Positions 9,342 to 20,012 of a DNA stretch of 64,000 nucleotides are shown in pieces. Source of the stretch: Shewanella sp. HN-41 (GTDB lineage Bacteria > Pseudomonadota > Gammaproteobacteria > Enterobacterales > Shewanellaceae). The notes under the pieces are model-generated. The model saw nothing but the letters and a program-made list of their open reading frames with translations. It did not search any database and was not told where the DNA came from. The DNA is taken from NCBI RefSeq assembly GCF_000217915.1, contig NZ_AFOZ01000033.1:1-64000 (forward strand), written 5' to 3'. The position numbers and the translations under genes were made by a program. Each line of letters opens with the position of its first letter. Position 1 is the first letter of the stretch.

Positions 9342-9415
9342 GTCTTAGTTAAATACATTTGCAGTCAAATCGTTACCAGTTTGAGAGCTTCAACCCAACA
9401 AATACGTGAGGCACA

Positions 9416-12400
9416 CTATTCCATCGGCGCTTCGATTGCACACATTCCCTTTTGGTTTTTTACATAGGGCGCGAGGATCGGCATCATTCCCTTCATCACC
9501 TGCAGCGGCAGCGCCGAGGTAAAGCTAAAATCATCGGATTTACTGCCCGGCACAAAGGCGGTTAGGGTGCCAAAATAGTTATCCCCTAGATAAAACACAA
9601 AGGTTGCAGTGCGGTTCATCGCCGTCGTGGCGACTTTTCGGCCCTGCTGCATTTGCGTCACAATGCGGTTATCACCTGTACCGGTTTTTCCGCCAATCGC
9701 CAACATAGACCCATTATCATCGGTAAATATGCCCTTAAGACGTCTTGCGGTGCCGTTTTGTACCACGTTTGCCAATGCCGCTTTGAGTGCCTGGGCGACT
9801 TCATGGCGCATCACGCGTTCACCTTGAGTATGTTGATTCTGCAGCCGGACCTCGTAGGGGGTATCTGCCGCAAAATGCAACTGATTAATACGCACTGTGG
9901 CCAATCTTACGCCATCGTTCTGGATTATCCCCATCAATTCGGCCAAGGCGGCAGGTCTATCGCCCGAACTGCCCAGCGCCGAACCTAAAGAAGGCACCAT
10001 AGATTCAAAGGGATAACCTAAACGCGCCCAGCGTTGGTGAATATCGAGAAAAGCTTCCACCTCTAGCATCACCCGTACCCGCACATCACGGGCGTTCTTA
10101 TGCCGAGTCCTAAAGAGCCAACGGTAAACTTCTTGGCGTTCATCCTTACTGGCCTCTTTCACATCGTTTAGATTGGCCTCGGGATGTTGATTCAAATAAT
10201 CGAGTACCCACAACTCAAGCGGATGCACTCGCGCGATATAACCTTGATCCGGCAGGTTATATTTCTCTGGGCCGTATTTGTTATATAACTCCTTAATACG
10301 CTTATCGCTGTAACTATTTTGTGGCAGGCGCTGCTGTAAAAAGGCCTTAAAGGAGGCGATAGACTCATTGGGCTGCAAATACCGATAGGCCGCAGTGAGT
10401 TGTTGCTCCGCCTGGGTTTGGCCATCAAAGAACAGATCCAAGCGTTCGTTAGGCGCCACTTTCTTATATTTACGGTAGAACTTAGTCACAAAAGTATTGC
10501 CTTCACGGTCGGCAAATATCCGCAAATACTCCTCACGGCGGGGATCTTTATCATTTCGCAGTAGCTGGGCCATATTGCCTTCATTTTGCATACTGCTGCT
10601 GTAGTTCACTATGTCACGCATCAAGCGCACAAAGGGCAAGTTAATCGAATCTTGCAGCGCCTGGTACATGGTCGGAGTCTTAAGATCCTCCGTCTTTTTA
10701 AAGTTATTAAACACATGCAATCCACCACCAGTGAAAAACTGCTCATTTGGTGATGCAGAATATTCCCGTTGCAGGGCAGCGTCTAACATGCGGTCGAGGC
10801 GTCTATCTGGGTTAGCAATCAGATAATCGATGGCCCAACGGGTCAAATGATCCCTAGGTTCTATGATGATCGATTCCAATTCAATCCCGTGTTTTTTCGC
10901 ATATTTATCATGGATCTCTGCGATGATTTCCAGATAGGTCGCTAATACACGCAGTTTCGCGGTCGAGCCGAGTTCTAACTTACTTCCCTCATTGATATCA
11001 AAGGGTTGGTCGGTGCTGTCGGTCTGAACCCTAACGCGGTTAGCCGTATCGGTACGCTCGTATAGGGTAAAACTATAGAGCACATTTTGCAGTTGGCTTG
11101 GTTCCAATAAACGCTCACCCAACAGGCCCACCTGCTCCGCGGTTGACACTTTCCCAAGGCTGCGCAAGTAATGGCTGACCTGTTGCTGCAATTCACTGTG
11201 TAGGCTGCTATTGACCGTGAGATCTAATCGATCTAAATCATATAAGCCGACGTTTAACATCCCTGCGGTGCGAATACGGATAGTATTAACGCCTTTATCG
11301 CCCCCCGATGACTGGGTATTACGTTGGGGTTTAGCCACCTTAAATTGCAATCTCTGTGCTAATGCGGCATCCCTTAGGCCACGGTCTATCAGGTAATATT
11401 GACCGAGCAATCGAATGTGGCTATCAACTAAATTTTCAAGATCTTCATGGCCTTGTAATAAATAATAGGAAGGTCGACGCTGGGCAATCATCAGGGCAAC
11501 CACTTGGCGGAACACTTGCCCACGCTTGGTCGCATTCGCTTTGATTTGGGGTGAGGCTAATAGCTGATTTGCCGTATCGAAATCGGTACCAAACCATGCC
11601 CAAAGTCCATCACCAATCCCATGTACTTCGCCGTGATTGGGCGCCGAGGATAAAGGCACGGTATTTAAATAATCTTGAACTATACGTTTACGGGCGGGTT
11701 CAGTTTTTTCCCCCTGCTGATACACTCGCACAGTCGCAGAGCCAATCTGCAGCAATTTATCTTTAATACTCAAGGTTAAACCTTGGGAAGAATGGCGAAA
11801 TTTCTCAATCTGGGTCGCCAGTGTACTACCACCGGCGGTAGAAACATTCATCCCTAGCATTTCAGCAATTTGACTCATTCCCGCCACCACAAATCGTGGC
11901 CAATCGATCACAGGGTTAAGCTTCTCTTCGGTTGTCCATAACTCTCGATTTTCGATAAACAACAAGGTATTGATGATCTCGTTAGGGATCTTATCGTCAT
12001 CCTGATAGACACGTTTAGGGTAGGTAAACTCGTATAGATCGGTATTACGGCAGTCGAGTAAAGTGAGTCCCGATTGCGCTTTCTCATGGTAAGGCGGGAA
12101 AAATCCTAATTGTGCATATTCCTGCAATGCCGGCGAAAATGCCACTTGCTGGGTGATCTGAAAATTGCGCTGCAATAGTCTGTCAATATATTGGGGTAAC
12201 TTACTGTAACCATGGCGCTCATCGAAAGGACCGTAACTTGGGTAAATAATCGATGATGTCGGTTCGCTTCCCAATTCATAGGTGAGTTTCTGAGCATATT
12301 GGTTAATGTATTTTGCCTGATAAAAAGAAGTCTTAATCTCTTGACCAATTAAAATCGCTAAACAGAGTATCAAAATAAAAAATAGGAACCATGCACGTCC

Positions 12401-12499
12401 CTTAGATCTGGCCTTACGCTTAGGCTTGGCCTTAGGTTCGGGTTGCGGTGGACGAGGACGATAATTTTCGAACTTCATCTCTTGCGTAGAATTAGGCAA
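9416..12499 (-). CDS. Bifunctional penicillin-binding protein (GT51 glycosyltransferase / transpeptidase)
   Basis: Inner-membrane enzyme that polymerises and cross-links peptidoglycan. The 1027-residue product has a basic cytoplasmic N-terminus (residues 1-33), one membrane anchor (about 34-52, AWFLFFILILCLAILIG), and a glycosyltransferase-51 domain with catalytic-type Glu in LFIENREL (about 183) and the GGSTLATQIEK motif (about 223-233). The transpeptidase domain has S-x-x-K as STAK (about 512-515), S-x-N as SIN (about 618) and KTGT (about 937). It is 150-250 residues longer than typical PBP1a/1b; the extra length lies between and inside the domains (about 640-800, rich in charged residues). 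I cannot assign it to PBP1a, 1b or 1c with certainty. Confidence 0.85.
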   Translation of the reverse strand: MPNSTQEMKFENYRPRPPQPEPKAKPKRKARSKGRAWFLFFILILCLAILIGQEIKTSFYQAKYINQYAQKLTYELGSEPTSSIIYPSYGPFDERHGYSKLPQYIDRLLQRNFQITQQVAFSPALQEYAQLGFFPPYHEKAQSGLTLLDCRNTDLYEFTYPKRVYQDDDKIPNEIINTLLFIENRELWTTEEKLNPVIDWPRFVVAGMSQIAEMLGMNVSTAGGSTLATQIEKFRHSSQGLTLSIKDKLLQIGSATVRVYQQGEKTEPARKRIVQDYLNTVPLSSAPNHGEVHGIGDGLWAWFGTDFDTANQLLASPQIKANATKRGQVFRQVVALMIAQRRPSYYLLQGHEDLENLVDSHIRLLGQYYLIDRGLRDAALAQRLQFKVAKPQRNTQSSGGDKGVNTIRIRTAGMLNVGLYDLDRLDLTVNSSLHSELQQQVSHYLRSLGKVSTAEQVGLLGERLLEPSQLQNVLYSFTLYERTDTANRVRVQTDSTDQPFDINEGSKLELGSTAKLRVLATYLEIIAEIHDKYAKKHGIELESIIIEPRDHLTRWAIDYLIANPDRRLDRMLDAALQREYSASPNEQFFTGGGLHVFNNFKKTEDLKTPTMYQALQDSINLPFVRLMRDIVNYSSSMQNEGNMAQLLRNDKDPRREEYLRIFADREGNTFVTKFYRKYKKVAPNERLDLFFDGQTQAEQQLTAAYRYLQPNESIASFKAFLQQRLPQNSYSDKRIKELYNKYGPEKYNLPDQGYIARVHPLELWVLDYLNQHPEANLNDVKEASKDERQEVYRWLFRTRHKNARDVRVRVMLEVEAFLDIHQRWARLGYPFESMVPSLGSALGSSGDRPAALAELMGIIQNDGVRLATVRINQLHFAADTPYEVRLQNQHTQGERVMRHEVAQALKAALANVVQNGTARRLKGIFTDDNGSMLAIGGKTGTGDNRIVTQMQQGRKVATTAMNRTATFVFYLGDNYFGTLTAFVPGSKSDDFSFTSALPLQVMKGMMPILAPYVKNQKGMCAIEAPME

Positions 12500-12774
12500 A
12501 ACTGCTCCAAAAAATCACTAAACTCACTTTTTCACGTGGGATCTGATAACCCACTCATGCTGGCAACAGAGGTTGAGGACTAAGTTAATCACAGCTCAAC
12601 ACTCAAGTAATGCTCATTTCACCCATCGGAGGATTTCCTTTTCCTATGTATCGACTTTGACCCTTTGGAGCAATCTAATTTGTCGTCAGATTTTTCGCTA
12701 TTTTAATGAGTTAACTCTTCATCTCAAAGTGGTTTACCTAAAAATATTTACCACTTGTCCTTTGAGAGATTGTC

Positions 12775-13368
12775 TCAGCCGATAATGGACTCATCCCAAA
12801 TAAACTCACGAAAATGCTTACGGCAAACCGATTCATAACTTTCGTTACCACCAATCGCCACCTGCTCACCTTCGCGCATCACCTTGCCATCACCATCGAG
12901 GCGCACCACCATGTTAGCTTTGCGACCACAATGACAGATAGTCTTCAACTCGACTAACTTGTCGGCCCAAGCCAGCAAATAATGGCTGCCGCTAAAGAGT
13001 TCCCCTTGGAAATCCGTACGCAAACCATAACACAATACTGGAATATCTATTTTATCAACAACATAGGTCAATTGCTTAACCTGCTCTTTGCTTAAAAACT
13101 GACACTCATCCACCAATACGCAACTCAGTGGCATTGCCTGGTGTGCTGTTTGGATCATATCAATAAGATTATCTTGGCTGCTAAAAACCTGCGCGTCAGT
13201 CTCAATACCGATACGAGAAGCTACTTTGCCTTTACCATACCTATCATCGATAGAGGCCGTCATCACTAAGGTATTCATCCCGCGTTCGCGATAGTTATAG
13301 GAAGATTGCAATAAGGAAGTAGATTTACCCGCGTTCATTGCTGAGTAATAAAAATAGAGTTGTGCCAA
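12775..13368 (-). CDS. tdk: Thymidine kinase
   Basis: Cytoplasmic type II thymidine kinase for thymidine salvage (thymidine + ATP to dTMP). The 197-residue length is normal. Walker A is [14 protein letters not shown] (residues 7-20). The catalytic and Walker B region is [10 protein letters not shown] (about 84-93). The zinc site includes CHCGRKA near residue 148 and the late Cys in VCRKHF. The start is TTG (13366-13368), reading [11 protein letters not shown], supported by AAGGG about 8 bases upstream. It is a single gene, upstream of and on the same strand as the penicillin-binding protein gene, with a 275-base gap (12500-12774) that shows only a long imperfect hairpin near 12722-12766. Confidence 0.96.
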   Translation of the reverse strand: MAQLYFYYSAMNAGKSTSLLQSSYNYRERGMNTLVMTASIDDRYGKGKVASRIGIETDAQVFSSQDNLIDMIQTAHQAMPLSCVLVDECQFLSKEQVKQLTYVVDKIDIPVLCYGLRTDFQGELFSGSHYLLAWADKLVELKTICHCGRKANMVVRLDGDGKVMREGEQVAIGGNESYESVCRKHFREFIWDESIIG

Positions 13369-13904
13369 AACGAATACCCTTAGAAACGTTATTTATTCAT
13401 GTCTGTCGCCAGAGCTAAATTAGGTAATAGTCTACCATTAGGCTCCATATCAGAACACTAGCCAGCCCTAAGCTTTAAGTAGAAATTCAGCAGTGTCGCC
13501 ATAATTTCAATTTTGTCATGCCTATAAACTCGCCTAAATACCAACTAAGTGAGTCAATTAACGGCCCACATAGAGCAATATTTGTTAACTCTTCGTAAAA
13601 CATCAAATTGTTAATTTAACCTTAATTAAATCTTAAATACTGTTTTATAAGTAAAAATTAATGAACATTAAATGTTAAAAATGAGATCCACCTCCAAAGT
13701 AATAGACACAAATGCGGTAAAGCTCAAAAACCAAACAATAAATTAACCCTAACATCTACTTCGAGACAATTTGTGCTCAATTAAAAAAATAAAGTATTCG
13801 ATAGCATGCAAATTAAAACCCGCGGCTCAAAGCACTAATCTCCCCTGCAAACTTTAGTGCTGCAATCCGTCCTTTATATTCGCATATTGGATCAATTGGA
13901 GATT
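13369..13904. other. AT-rich intergenic region with leader hairpin
   Basis: This 536-base gap between divergent tdk and the cytochrome gene has no supportable gene. It is AT-rich. Near its right end, AGCACTAA (13831-13838) and TTAGTGCT (13854-13861) form an 8-bp inverted repeat with a 15-base loop, 43 bases before the cytochrome start. It could be a leader hairpin or an operator. I looked for a CRP-type site and saw only a weak half-site near 13770. Confidence 0.4.
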
Positions 13905-16004
13905 ATGATGAGAATTTTCACCTCTAGAAAACTGGCATATTTCGTTGCTTTAGCACTAACAGGTGCCCTTGTTGGATGTGGCGATGATGGCAAAGATGGT
14001 GTCGATGGCGCACCAGGAACGCCCGGCATTCCAGGTACTCCAGGCACCCCAGGAACACCTGGCGAACCCTGGACACCACCTGCTGTGGCAAGTTCGACGG
14101 CAACAAATGTCAAAGTGCTCAGCTACAACTTCGATGAAGGTAGTATCACTTATGAGTTCGAGATTACCGATGAAAATGGTAGCCCAATCAATGGACTGTT
14201 AAATGCTCAAGCTAAAGTAGCCGCCTTAACCGATAAGGGTTTTATCAACAACCGTACCGAAAGCGATATTAATGGGGTTGCAGATAATGTGCATATAGGT
14301 GGAGCCGCAACCGAAACGACTGAAGGTGCCACACTCACCGCCATAGACGATGGCAAATACCAATTTAAAGCCCCGATGAAAGGTGTTAATCCCAGCACTG
14401 AAGGGATTGTTTGGTTACGTGTCGGTGGTAACGATGGTATTGCGACCTCTAAACCTTTAGTCGTTAATAAACCTGAGGGCACCCATTCTACAACGACGGA
14501 CAGTTGCTACTCTTGCCATATTGACTACTCTACCAGCCCACGTCGTCATGCGAGTTATGTTGCTAGCGGTATGGACAGCGAAGTCACCTTTGTTGAAGGT
14601 TGTTTAGCTTGTCACGGTTCTGTAAGCAAAGGTGTGAAAAATGCCGAAGGTTTCTCTATCGGTGGTTATGCTACCAACACACTATCAAAAATTGGCCATG
14701 TTAATCACCAGAAATTTACCAAAGATTTCAGCGTGATGAACTGTACTTCCTGCCACGTTGAAGCACCTAACAATATCAACGTAGCAGGACCTGGCTGTAT
14801 TGACTGCCATAATAGCGGTGGTGTACCAGGCGCTATCATTCCAAGTGATGGTGCAGATTTACGCATTATGCACGAAAGCAAAACAGGCATCACAGAGCGT
14901 CAAGCACTACGAGCTAAATATAAATTGGAATTATCAACACCTGTTAAGGTGGATGATATTTCAACTAAAACTGACCACTATGCTCCAGATGGTTCAGCAA
15001 CTAAAGTTGGGCCCGGTTGGTGTACCACACTGACAGTGAAAGATGCTGAAGGCACTATCTTCAGTATCAAAGATAACTTTAACTATTCAGATCCGTTAGT
15101 ATTTGATGCCAATAAACCCATAGTCTATGCCGGTGCCTATTTACATGCCTATGAAAATGGCAGTTTAGTTGGCCGCCCAGGCAATCGTACTAACTACTAC
15201 TATGGTTACAATGCGGATGGCACCAAGAATATCTGTCATTTACTAACAGATATTAGCGCTGTTAATGCTAACTATGCCTACTCTGCCCGTGTAACCTTCA
15301 GTACCCTAGGTTGGATGGAATACGATGGTAATAAACGTTACCAAAGCAATGGCAACCTAAGAGCCAATGGCTATGACGGCTCTATGGGCATATCCTTTAC
15401 CGCTTATTCTGACGTTGTTGATCCTGTGACCACCGCCAAAGTATCTGCCTTTGAACGTCGTGTGGTTATCAGTGATAGCAGCTGTACAACCTGTCACAAT
15501 GATGCAACAGCATTCCATAAAAATGGGGCCTTCGATGAAGGTGGTAGAGGGTGTGTGGCGTGCCATGATAACGGCATGGCTCGTACATCAGCCGCGATAG
15601 GCGCAGGTTTTGGCCCTATGGTTCACAGCTGGCACTGGGGTGAAGGTGCTAAAGTCGGTGAAGTGAAAGCCGATGGAACTCAAGCCAAAACAGCTAACGG
15701 CGCAGGTGCAATTGAAGCCTCTACTAGCTGTGTTGCCTGTCACGAAACTGCCATTGATTTAAGCAAAGTGCCAAATCAATACATCCTTGAACCTGGCAAC
15801 AAAATGACCAGCCCAGTGACAGCTAACTGCTTCGCTTGTCATAACAGCGATTCTGCTAAGGCACATATGGCCAGCAATGGTGGCGAAATCAGCGTACCAA
15901 GTGTTGCTGACTGGTTTAAACAACCCACTTCAGAATCTTGCGCTGTATGTCACGACACAGGAAGAAGTACTGGTATTGATAAATATCACAAGTTTACTCG
16001 CTAA
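13905..16004 (+). CDS. Nine-heme OmcA/MtrC-family outer-membrane c-type cytochrome
   Basis: Predicted lipid-anchored extracellular multiheme cytochrome for dissimilatory electron transfer. The 699 residues start with a lipoprotein signal (ALTGALVGC, lipid Cys about residue 25) followed by a collagen-like Gly-x-Pro/Asp stretch (about 26-55). Nine CxxCH haem-binding motifs begin near residues 201, 233, 280, 298, 527, 550, 609, 642 and 679. This is a 4+5 split where the family norm is 5+5. Two non-haem regions (about 60-190 and 310-520) correspond to the split-barrel domains of OmcA/MtrC. The start is ATG 13905 or 13908; GGAG at 13898-13901 fits the second better. No MtrA/MtrB-type genes are adjacent, so its porin partner is elsewhere. 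Confidence 0.88.
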   Translation: MMRIFTSRKLAYFVALALTGALVGCGDDGKDGVDGAPGTPGIPGTPGTPGTPGEPWTPPAVASSTATNVKVLSYNFDEGSITYEFEITDENGSPINGLLNAQAKVAALTDKGFINNRTESDINGVADNVHIGGAATETTEGATLTAIDDGKYQFKAPMKGVNPSTEGIVWLRVGGNDGIATSKPLVVNKPEGTHSTTTDSCYSCHIDYSTSPRRHASYVASGMDSEVTFVEGCLACHGSVSKGVKNAEGFSIGGYATNTLSKIGHVNHQKFTKDFSVMNCTSCHVEAPNNINVAGPGCIDCHNSGGVPGAIIPSDGADLRIMHESKTGITERQALRAKYKLELSTPVKVDDISTKTDHYAPDGSATKVGPGWCTTLTVKDAEGTIFSIKDNFNYSDPLVFDANKPIVYAGAYLHAYENGSLVGRPGNRTNYYYGYNADGTKNICHLLTDISAVNANYAYSARVTFSTLGWMEYDGNKRYQSNGNLRANGYDGSMGISFTAYSDVVDPVTTAKVSAFERRVVISDSSCTTCHNDATAFHKNGAFDEGGRGCVACHDNGMARTSAAIGAGFGPMVHSWHWGEGAKVGEVKADGTQAKTANGAGAIEASTSCVACHETAIDLSKVPNQYILEPGNKMTSPVTANCFACHNSDSAKAHMASNGGEISVPSVADWFKQPTSESCAVCHDTGRSTGIDKYHKFTR

Positions 16005-16080
16005 TTAATCATTTAAGCATTGCATGATTAAACGGTAAGTAAAAAGCGGTACCTATTTTCCCTGCAAGGAAATAGCAAAG

Positions 16081-16108
16081 GAGCCTCGCCCATGCGAGGC
16101 TCTTTTTT
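16081..16108 (+). terminator. Rho-independent terminator of the cytochrome gene
   Basis: GAGCCTCGC (16081-16089) and GCGAGGCTC (16094-16102) form a 9-bp stem with a 4-base loop, followed by six T. Confidence 0.93.
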
Positions 16109-16226
16109 AGTTCGAATCACAAACTGTTACAAACCACTTTCAGACCCATTTAAGTTCTTTCAGACCTATTTAAGTTATTAAGGTTAGAGTTCCAAAAAAC
16201 AACAATTCTAAGGAAGTCACTTAATT

Positions 16227-18377
16227 ATGCGTAAAAGTTTTATTGCTATCGCCATTGGCGCCACAATGATGACTGGCGCACTCGCAGGCTGTAGTTCCCA
16301 AGACACCAAAGCCGCGAATGTCAGTGCAGTTCAAACCCAAAATCCTCTGTTCCAAGCCAGCACGCTGCAATACCAAGCGCCTGATTTCAGTGTCATTAAA
16401 GATGAGCATTTTCAGCCCGCATTAGAGCAAGGCATTAAAGAGCATTACCAGGAGATTTTGACCATTGCTAACAATCCTGCCGCTCCGACCTTCGACAACA
16501 CCATTGTCGCCATGGAAAAAAGCGGTGCCCTGCTGACCCGTGCATCGAGCGTGTTTTATAACTTAGCAGGCTCAAATAGCAACCCTGCTTTACGTAAAAT
16601 CCAAGGTGAAATGGCTCCCCAAATGGCGGCCCACTCGGATAATATCAACTTAAATCCTGAACTATTTACTCGCATTGAAACCATTTATAACGATCGCAAT
16701 AACTTAGGTTTGACGCCAGAAGCCGTGCGTTTAGTTGAGGTTTACCATCAACGCTTTATCATGGCGGGCGCTAAGCTTACCGATGAGCAAAAAGTGAAGA
16801 TCCGCGCTCTTAACGAAGAGCAATCTACGCTTACCAATGAATTCTCCCAACGTTTACTGCGCTTAACCAAAGAAATCGCCATCGTTGTCGATAGCAAAGA
16901 GCAACTGGTAGGCCTGACAGACAGCGAAATCACCTCGGCCGCTAACGATGCCAAAGCCGCAGGCCACGATGGCAAGTATCTGATTAACATAACCAATACG
17001 ACACGCCAACCGGTATTGGCCTCACTGGAAAACCGGGAACTGCGCCAACGCATTTGGGAAGCCTCTGCTAACCGTGGTTTGAGCGGTGAAAACGAAACCG
17101 CTTCACTGGTGTCTCGTTTAGCACAACTGCGTGCCGAGCGGGCAGCACTGCTAGGATATGAAAACTGGGCTAGCTACCGTCTGGCGCCGCAAATGGCTAA
17201 AACACCAGAAGCAGTGTACGGCATGTTTGGTTCAATGGTGCCCGCCGTGGTCGCCAATACAGAAAAAGAGGCGGCCGATATCCAGGCCATGATCACTAAA
17301 ACCGGTGGTGATTTTGAACTGGCACCCTGGGACTGGGAATTTTACGCCGAAAAAGTTCGTCAAGAAAAATACGCCCTCGATGCGAGTAGCATTCGCCCTT
17401 ACTTCGAATTCAACCGCGTATTGGCAGATGGCGTGTTCTACACCCTTAAAGAACTCTACGGCGTCACTTTAAAACCACGACCGGATTTACCGGTTTATCA
17501 CCCCGATGTGAAAGCCTACGAAATGTTTGATGCCGATGGCTCTAGCATGGCCATTTTCTACGCTGACTATTTTGCCCGTGAAGGTAAACGCGGTGGGGCT
17601 TGGATGAGTTCATTCGTAGGTCAATCCTACCTTGAAGGCACAAAACCCGTTGTTGTTAACGTAATGAACATTAAGAAGGCGCCAGAGGGGGAGCCCACGT
17701 TCGTCAGCTATAACGAAGTCACCACTATGTTCCATGAAATGGGTCACGGCACCCATGGCATGTTCTCCAAAGTGACTTATCCAAGTCTGGCGGGCACATC
17801 CGTATCAAGGGATTTTGTCGAATTTCCATCCACCTTCGAAGAAGACTGGGCGGCCCATCCAAAAGTGTTAGCTAACTATGCTAAACACTATGAAACCGGC
17901 AAACCCATTCCCGACGAACTACTGCAAAAACTGCTGAAATCCGGCAGCTTTAACCAAGGCTTCGACACCTTAGAATATATGGCTGCCGCATTAGTGGATA
18001 TGGAGTGGCATTCATTAAACCCAGATGCACCGCTGCAGGATGTAGCCACCTTTGAGGCCAATGCGTTGAAAAAACACGGCCTAAATATCACTGCGGTGCC
18101 ACCACGTTATAAGTCAACTTACTTTGCCCACGCTTTCCCAGGTGGTTACTCGGCAAGCTACTACGCTTACATGTGGAGTGAGATTTTAGCGGCGGATGCT
18201 TTTGCCTATGTGCAAACCCAAGGCGGGCTCAATCGTGACATAGGCATGAAATACCGCAAAACCATACGAGAAGTAGGTAACAGCATAGCGCCAATGGAAG
18301 CCTACAAAAACTTCCGAGGGCAAGAGCCAACAACAGAAGGCCTATTAAACCGCCGCGGTTTAAATCAAACCCTTTAG
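16227..18377 (+). CDS. dcp: M3-family peptidyl-dipeptidase (Dcp-like) lipoprotein
   Basis: Zinc metallopeptidase that removes C-terminal dipeptides from short peptides. The 716-residue product is a normal M3A length with an added N-terminal lipoprotein signal (GALAGCSSQ, Cys about residue 22), so it probably acts in the periplasm. The zinc motif HEMGHGTHG (about residue 510) is the M3 HExxH signature, with the third ligand Glu in the following EFPSTFEEDW region. The C-terminal YAYMWSEILAADAF segment is typical of Dcp. Ribosome-binding site AAGGAAGT upstream of ATG. Monocistronic between two terminators. Confidence 0.94.
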   Translation: MRKSFIAIAIGATMMTGALAGCSSQDTKAANVSAVQTQNPLFQASTLQYQAPDFSVIKDEHFQPALEQGIKEHYQEILTIANNPAAPTFDNTIVAMEKSGALLTRASSVFYNLAGSNSNPALRKIQGEMAPQMAAHSDNINLNPELFTRIETIYNDRNNLGLTPEAVRLVEVYHQRFIMAGAKLTDEQKVKIRALNEEQSTLTNEFSQRLLRLTKEIAIVVDSKEQLVGLTDSEITSAANDAKAAGHDGKYLINITNTTRQPVLASLENRELRQRIWEASANRGLSGENETASLVSRLAQLRAERAALLGYENWASYRLAPQMAKTPEAVYGMFGSMVPAVVANTEKEAADIQAMITKTGGDFELAPWDWEFYAEKVRQEKYALDASSIRPYFEFNRVLADGVFYTLKELYGVTLKPRPDLPVYHPDVKAYEMFDADGSSMAIFYADYFAREGKRGGAWMSSFVGQSYLEGTKPVVVNVMNIKKAPEGEPTFVSYNEVTTMFHEMGHGTHGMFSKVTYPSLAGTSVSRDFVEFPSTFEEDWAAHPKVLANYAKHYETGKPIPDELLQKLLKSGSFNQGFDTLEYMAAALVDMEWHSLNPDAPLQDVATFEANALKKHGLNITAVPPRYKSTYFAHAFPGGYSASYYAYMWSEILAADAFAYVQTQGGLNRDIGMKYRKTIREVGNSIAPMEAYKNFRGQEPTTEGLLNRRGLNQTL

Positions 18378-18386
18378 TTGTTACAA

Positions 18387-18419
18387 AAAAATCAGCCAGC
18401 ATATTGCTGGCTGATTTTT
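18387..18419. terminator. Bidirectional terminator between dcp and nhaC-like gene
   Basis: A 15-bp A/T-flanked stem (18387-18401 with 18405-18419, core ATCAGCCAGCA/TGCTGGCTGAT) with a 3-base loop. The flanking A and T runs let it act in both directions for these convergent genes. Confidence 0.92.
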
Positions 18420-18442
18420 AGCTGAAATATCAAGCTAAACAG

Positions 18443-20012
18443 CTACTTAACCGCACGATTAGACTGTATTCGCAGCCCAATAATGCTGATCACAAACATT
18501 AGACCACAAGCGGCCAAACCCGCAGTAACGGATTCTGTAAATCCAAGCACAACATAACCCGCCAAGCTAATAAACGCCGCAATCAATGCATAGGGTAACT
18601 GGGTGACCACATGGTCGATATGATGACAACTCGCGCCCGTAGACGACAAAATAGTGGTATCAGAAATCGGCGAGCAATGATCACCAAATACCGCCCCCGC
18701 GAGCACAGAGGCAAGCATAGGTAACATCATGCTAGTATGGCTTCCCATCGCCATATCGGCGGCAATCGGTAACATGATACCGAAGGTGCCCCAACTCGTG
18801 CCGGTAGAAAATGCGGTAATGCCCGCTAACACAAACATTAAAGCAGGCAGAAATGCGAAAGGGATATTCCCCGTCGCCAGACTCGCCATAAACTTACCAG
18901 TTTCAAGTTGGCCAATAACCCCTGCGATTGTCCAGGCGAATAACAGGATATAAATTGCCGGCAACATAGAGCGGGCCCCCTGCACTACACCTTTAACCAC
19001 CATAGATTTCTCAACCCCCTGCGCTAGGTTAACGATTAATGCAACCGCTAAACCTGCTAGGGAACCGAAGAATAATGATGAACTAACATCTGTCTTTTCA
19101 AAGGCTGAAATAATATTAAATTCAATACCTTCACTTACCAAAACCTGAGCACCACTGTCGATCATAAAATACAGGGTTGCAAATACCAGCACGGTTATTG
19201 GCAGGAATAATCCTAGGATTTTGCCGCTTTCCGCTTCGGGGAGATCGGCATTCGCACCAGGAGGTAACCCCCTTGGTTTCATCGTATAAGTTACCGCGAA
19301 GGGCATTAAGTTCATGCTCACGCATAGGGCCAATATCCAGCCCCATAAAAGCAACACAGAGTAATAACAACAGAGAGAAAATCGCATAGAAATTCATGGG
19401 GATCATTTGAATAAATACACTCAAATGCCCTGAATCGGCAAAGCCATGGGCGGTTAATATGCCCCCGATCAGCGCAATAATATAAGCGCCCCAACTCGAT
19501 ACTGGCGAAATAACACAAACGGGAGCCGCGGTAGAATCTAATAAATAAGCTAACTTAGCGCGGGAAATATAATAACGGTCGGTGACGGGTCTAGCGACGG
19601 AGCCAACGACTAAGCTATTGAAATAGTCGTCAATAAAGACAACACAGCCTAAGAACATGGTCAGTAGTTTTGCATCACGCTTATTGCGAATATGCAAACG
19701 CGCCCAGTCGGCGAAAGCTCGGGCGCTACCACTCACCGTAATAAGTGCGGTGATCATGCCCAGTACAATTAAAAAACCGAGAATATATAGGTTCCAAGAA
19801 TTAACAGCACCATCGGCCCAAAAAAGTCCCTTGATGCTATTAAATAAAAACTCACCACTGGCAAGAGGCGAAAACTGATTGAGCAATAAAACCCCAATCA
19901 CAATACCTAAACCCAAGGAGAGGAGTACGCGGCGAGTTAAAATCGCCAATACAATCGCTACCACTGGCGGCAGCAAAGAAAGTGCCGAATCGGCATAACT
20001 CATAACAGTCAT
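18443..20012 (-). pseudogene. NhaC-family Na+/H+ antiporter, interrupted by a +1 frameshift
   Basis: Two overlapping reading frames together encode one NhaC-type antiporter of about 522 residues. The first runs from the ATG at 20012 (MTVMSYADSALSLLPPVVAI) and holds about half of the membrane helices. It leaves the correct frame at the run of five C at 19268-19272 (G on the coding strand), after the residues DETKG. The other frame resumes with LPPGANADLPEAESGK and runs to the stop at 18443 through GTSWGTFGIMLPIA and GDHCSPISDTTILSS, both typical of the family. Removing one base restores a multiple of three. It could be a true pseudogene or a homopolymer sequencing error; see findings. No partner genes are adjacent. 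Confidence 0.85.

Noticed and set aside
12722..12766. Long imperfect hairpin (CTCAAAG...CTTTGAG with AAGTGGT/ACCACTT) as a tdk terminator
   Set aside because: The stem is interrupted and there is no T run on the minus-strand side; kept only as a note.
13760..13790. CRP binding site before the cytochrome gene
   Set aside because: Only a weak half-site (TTGTG) is seen; the other half does not match.
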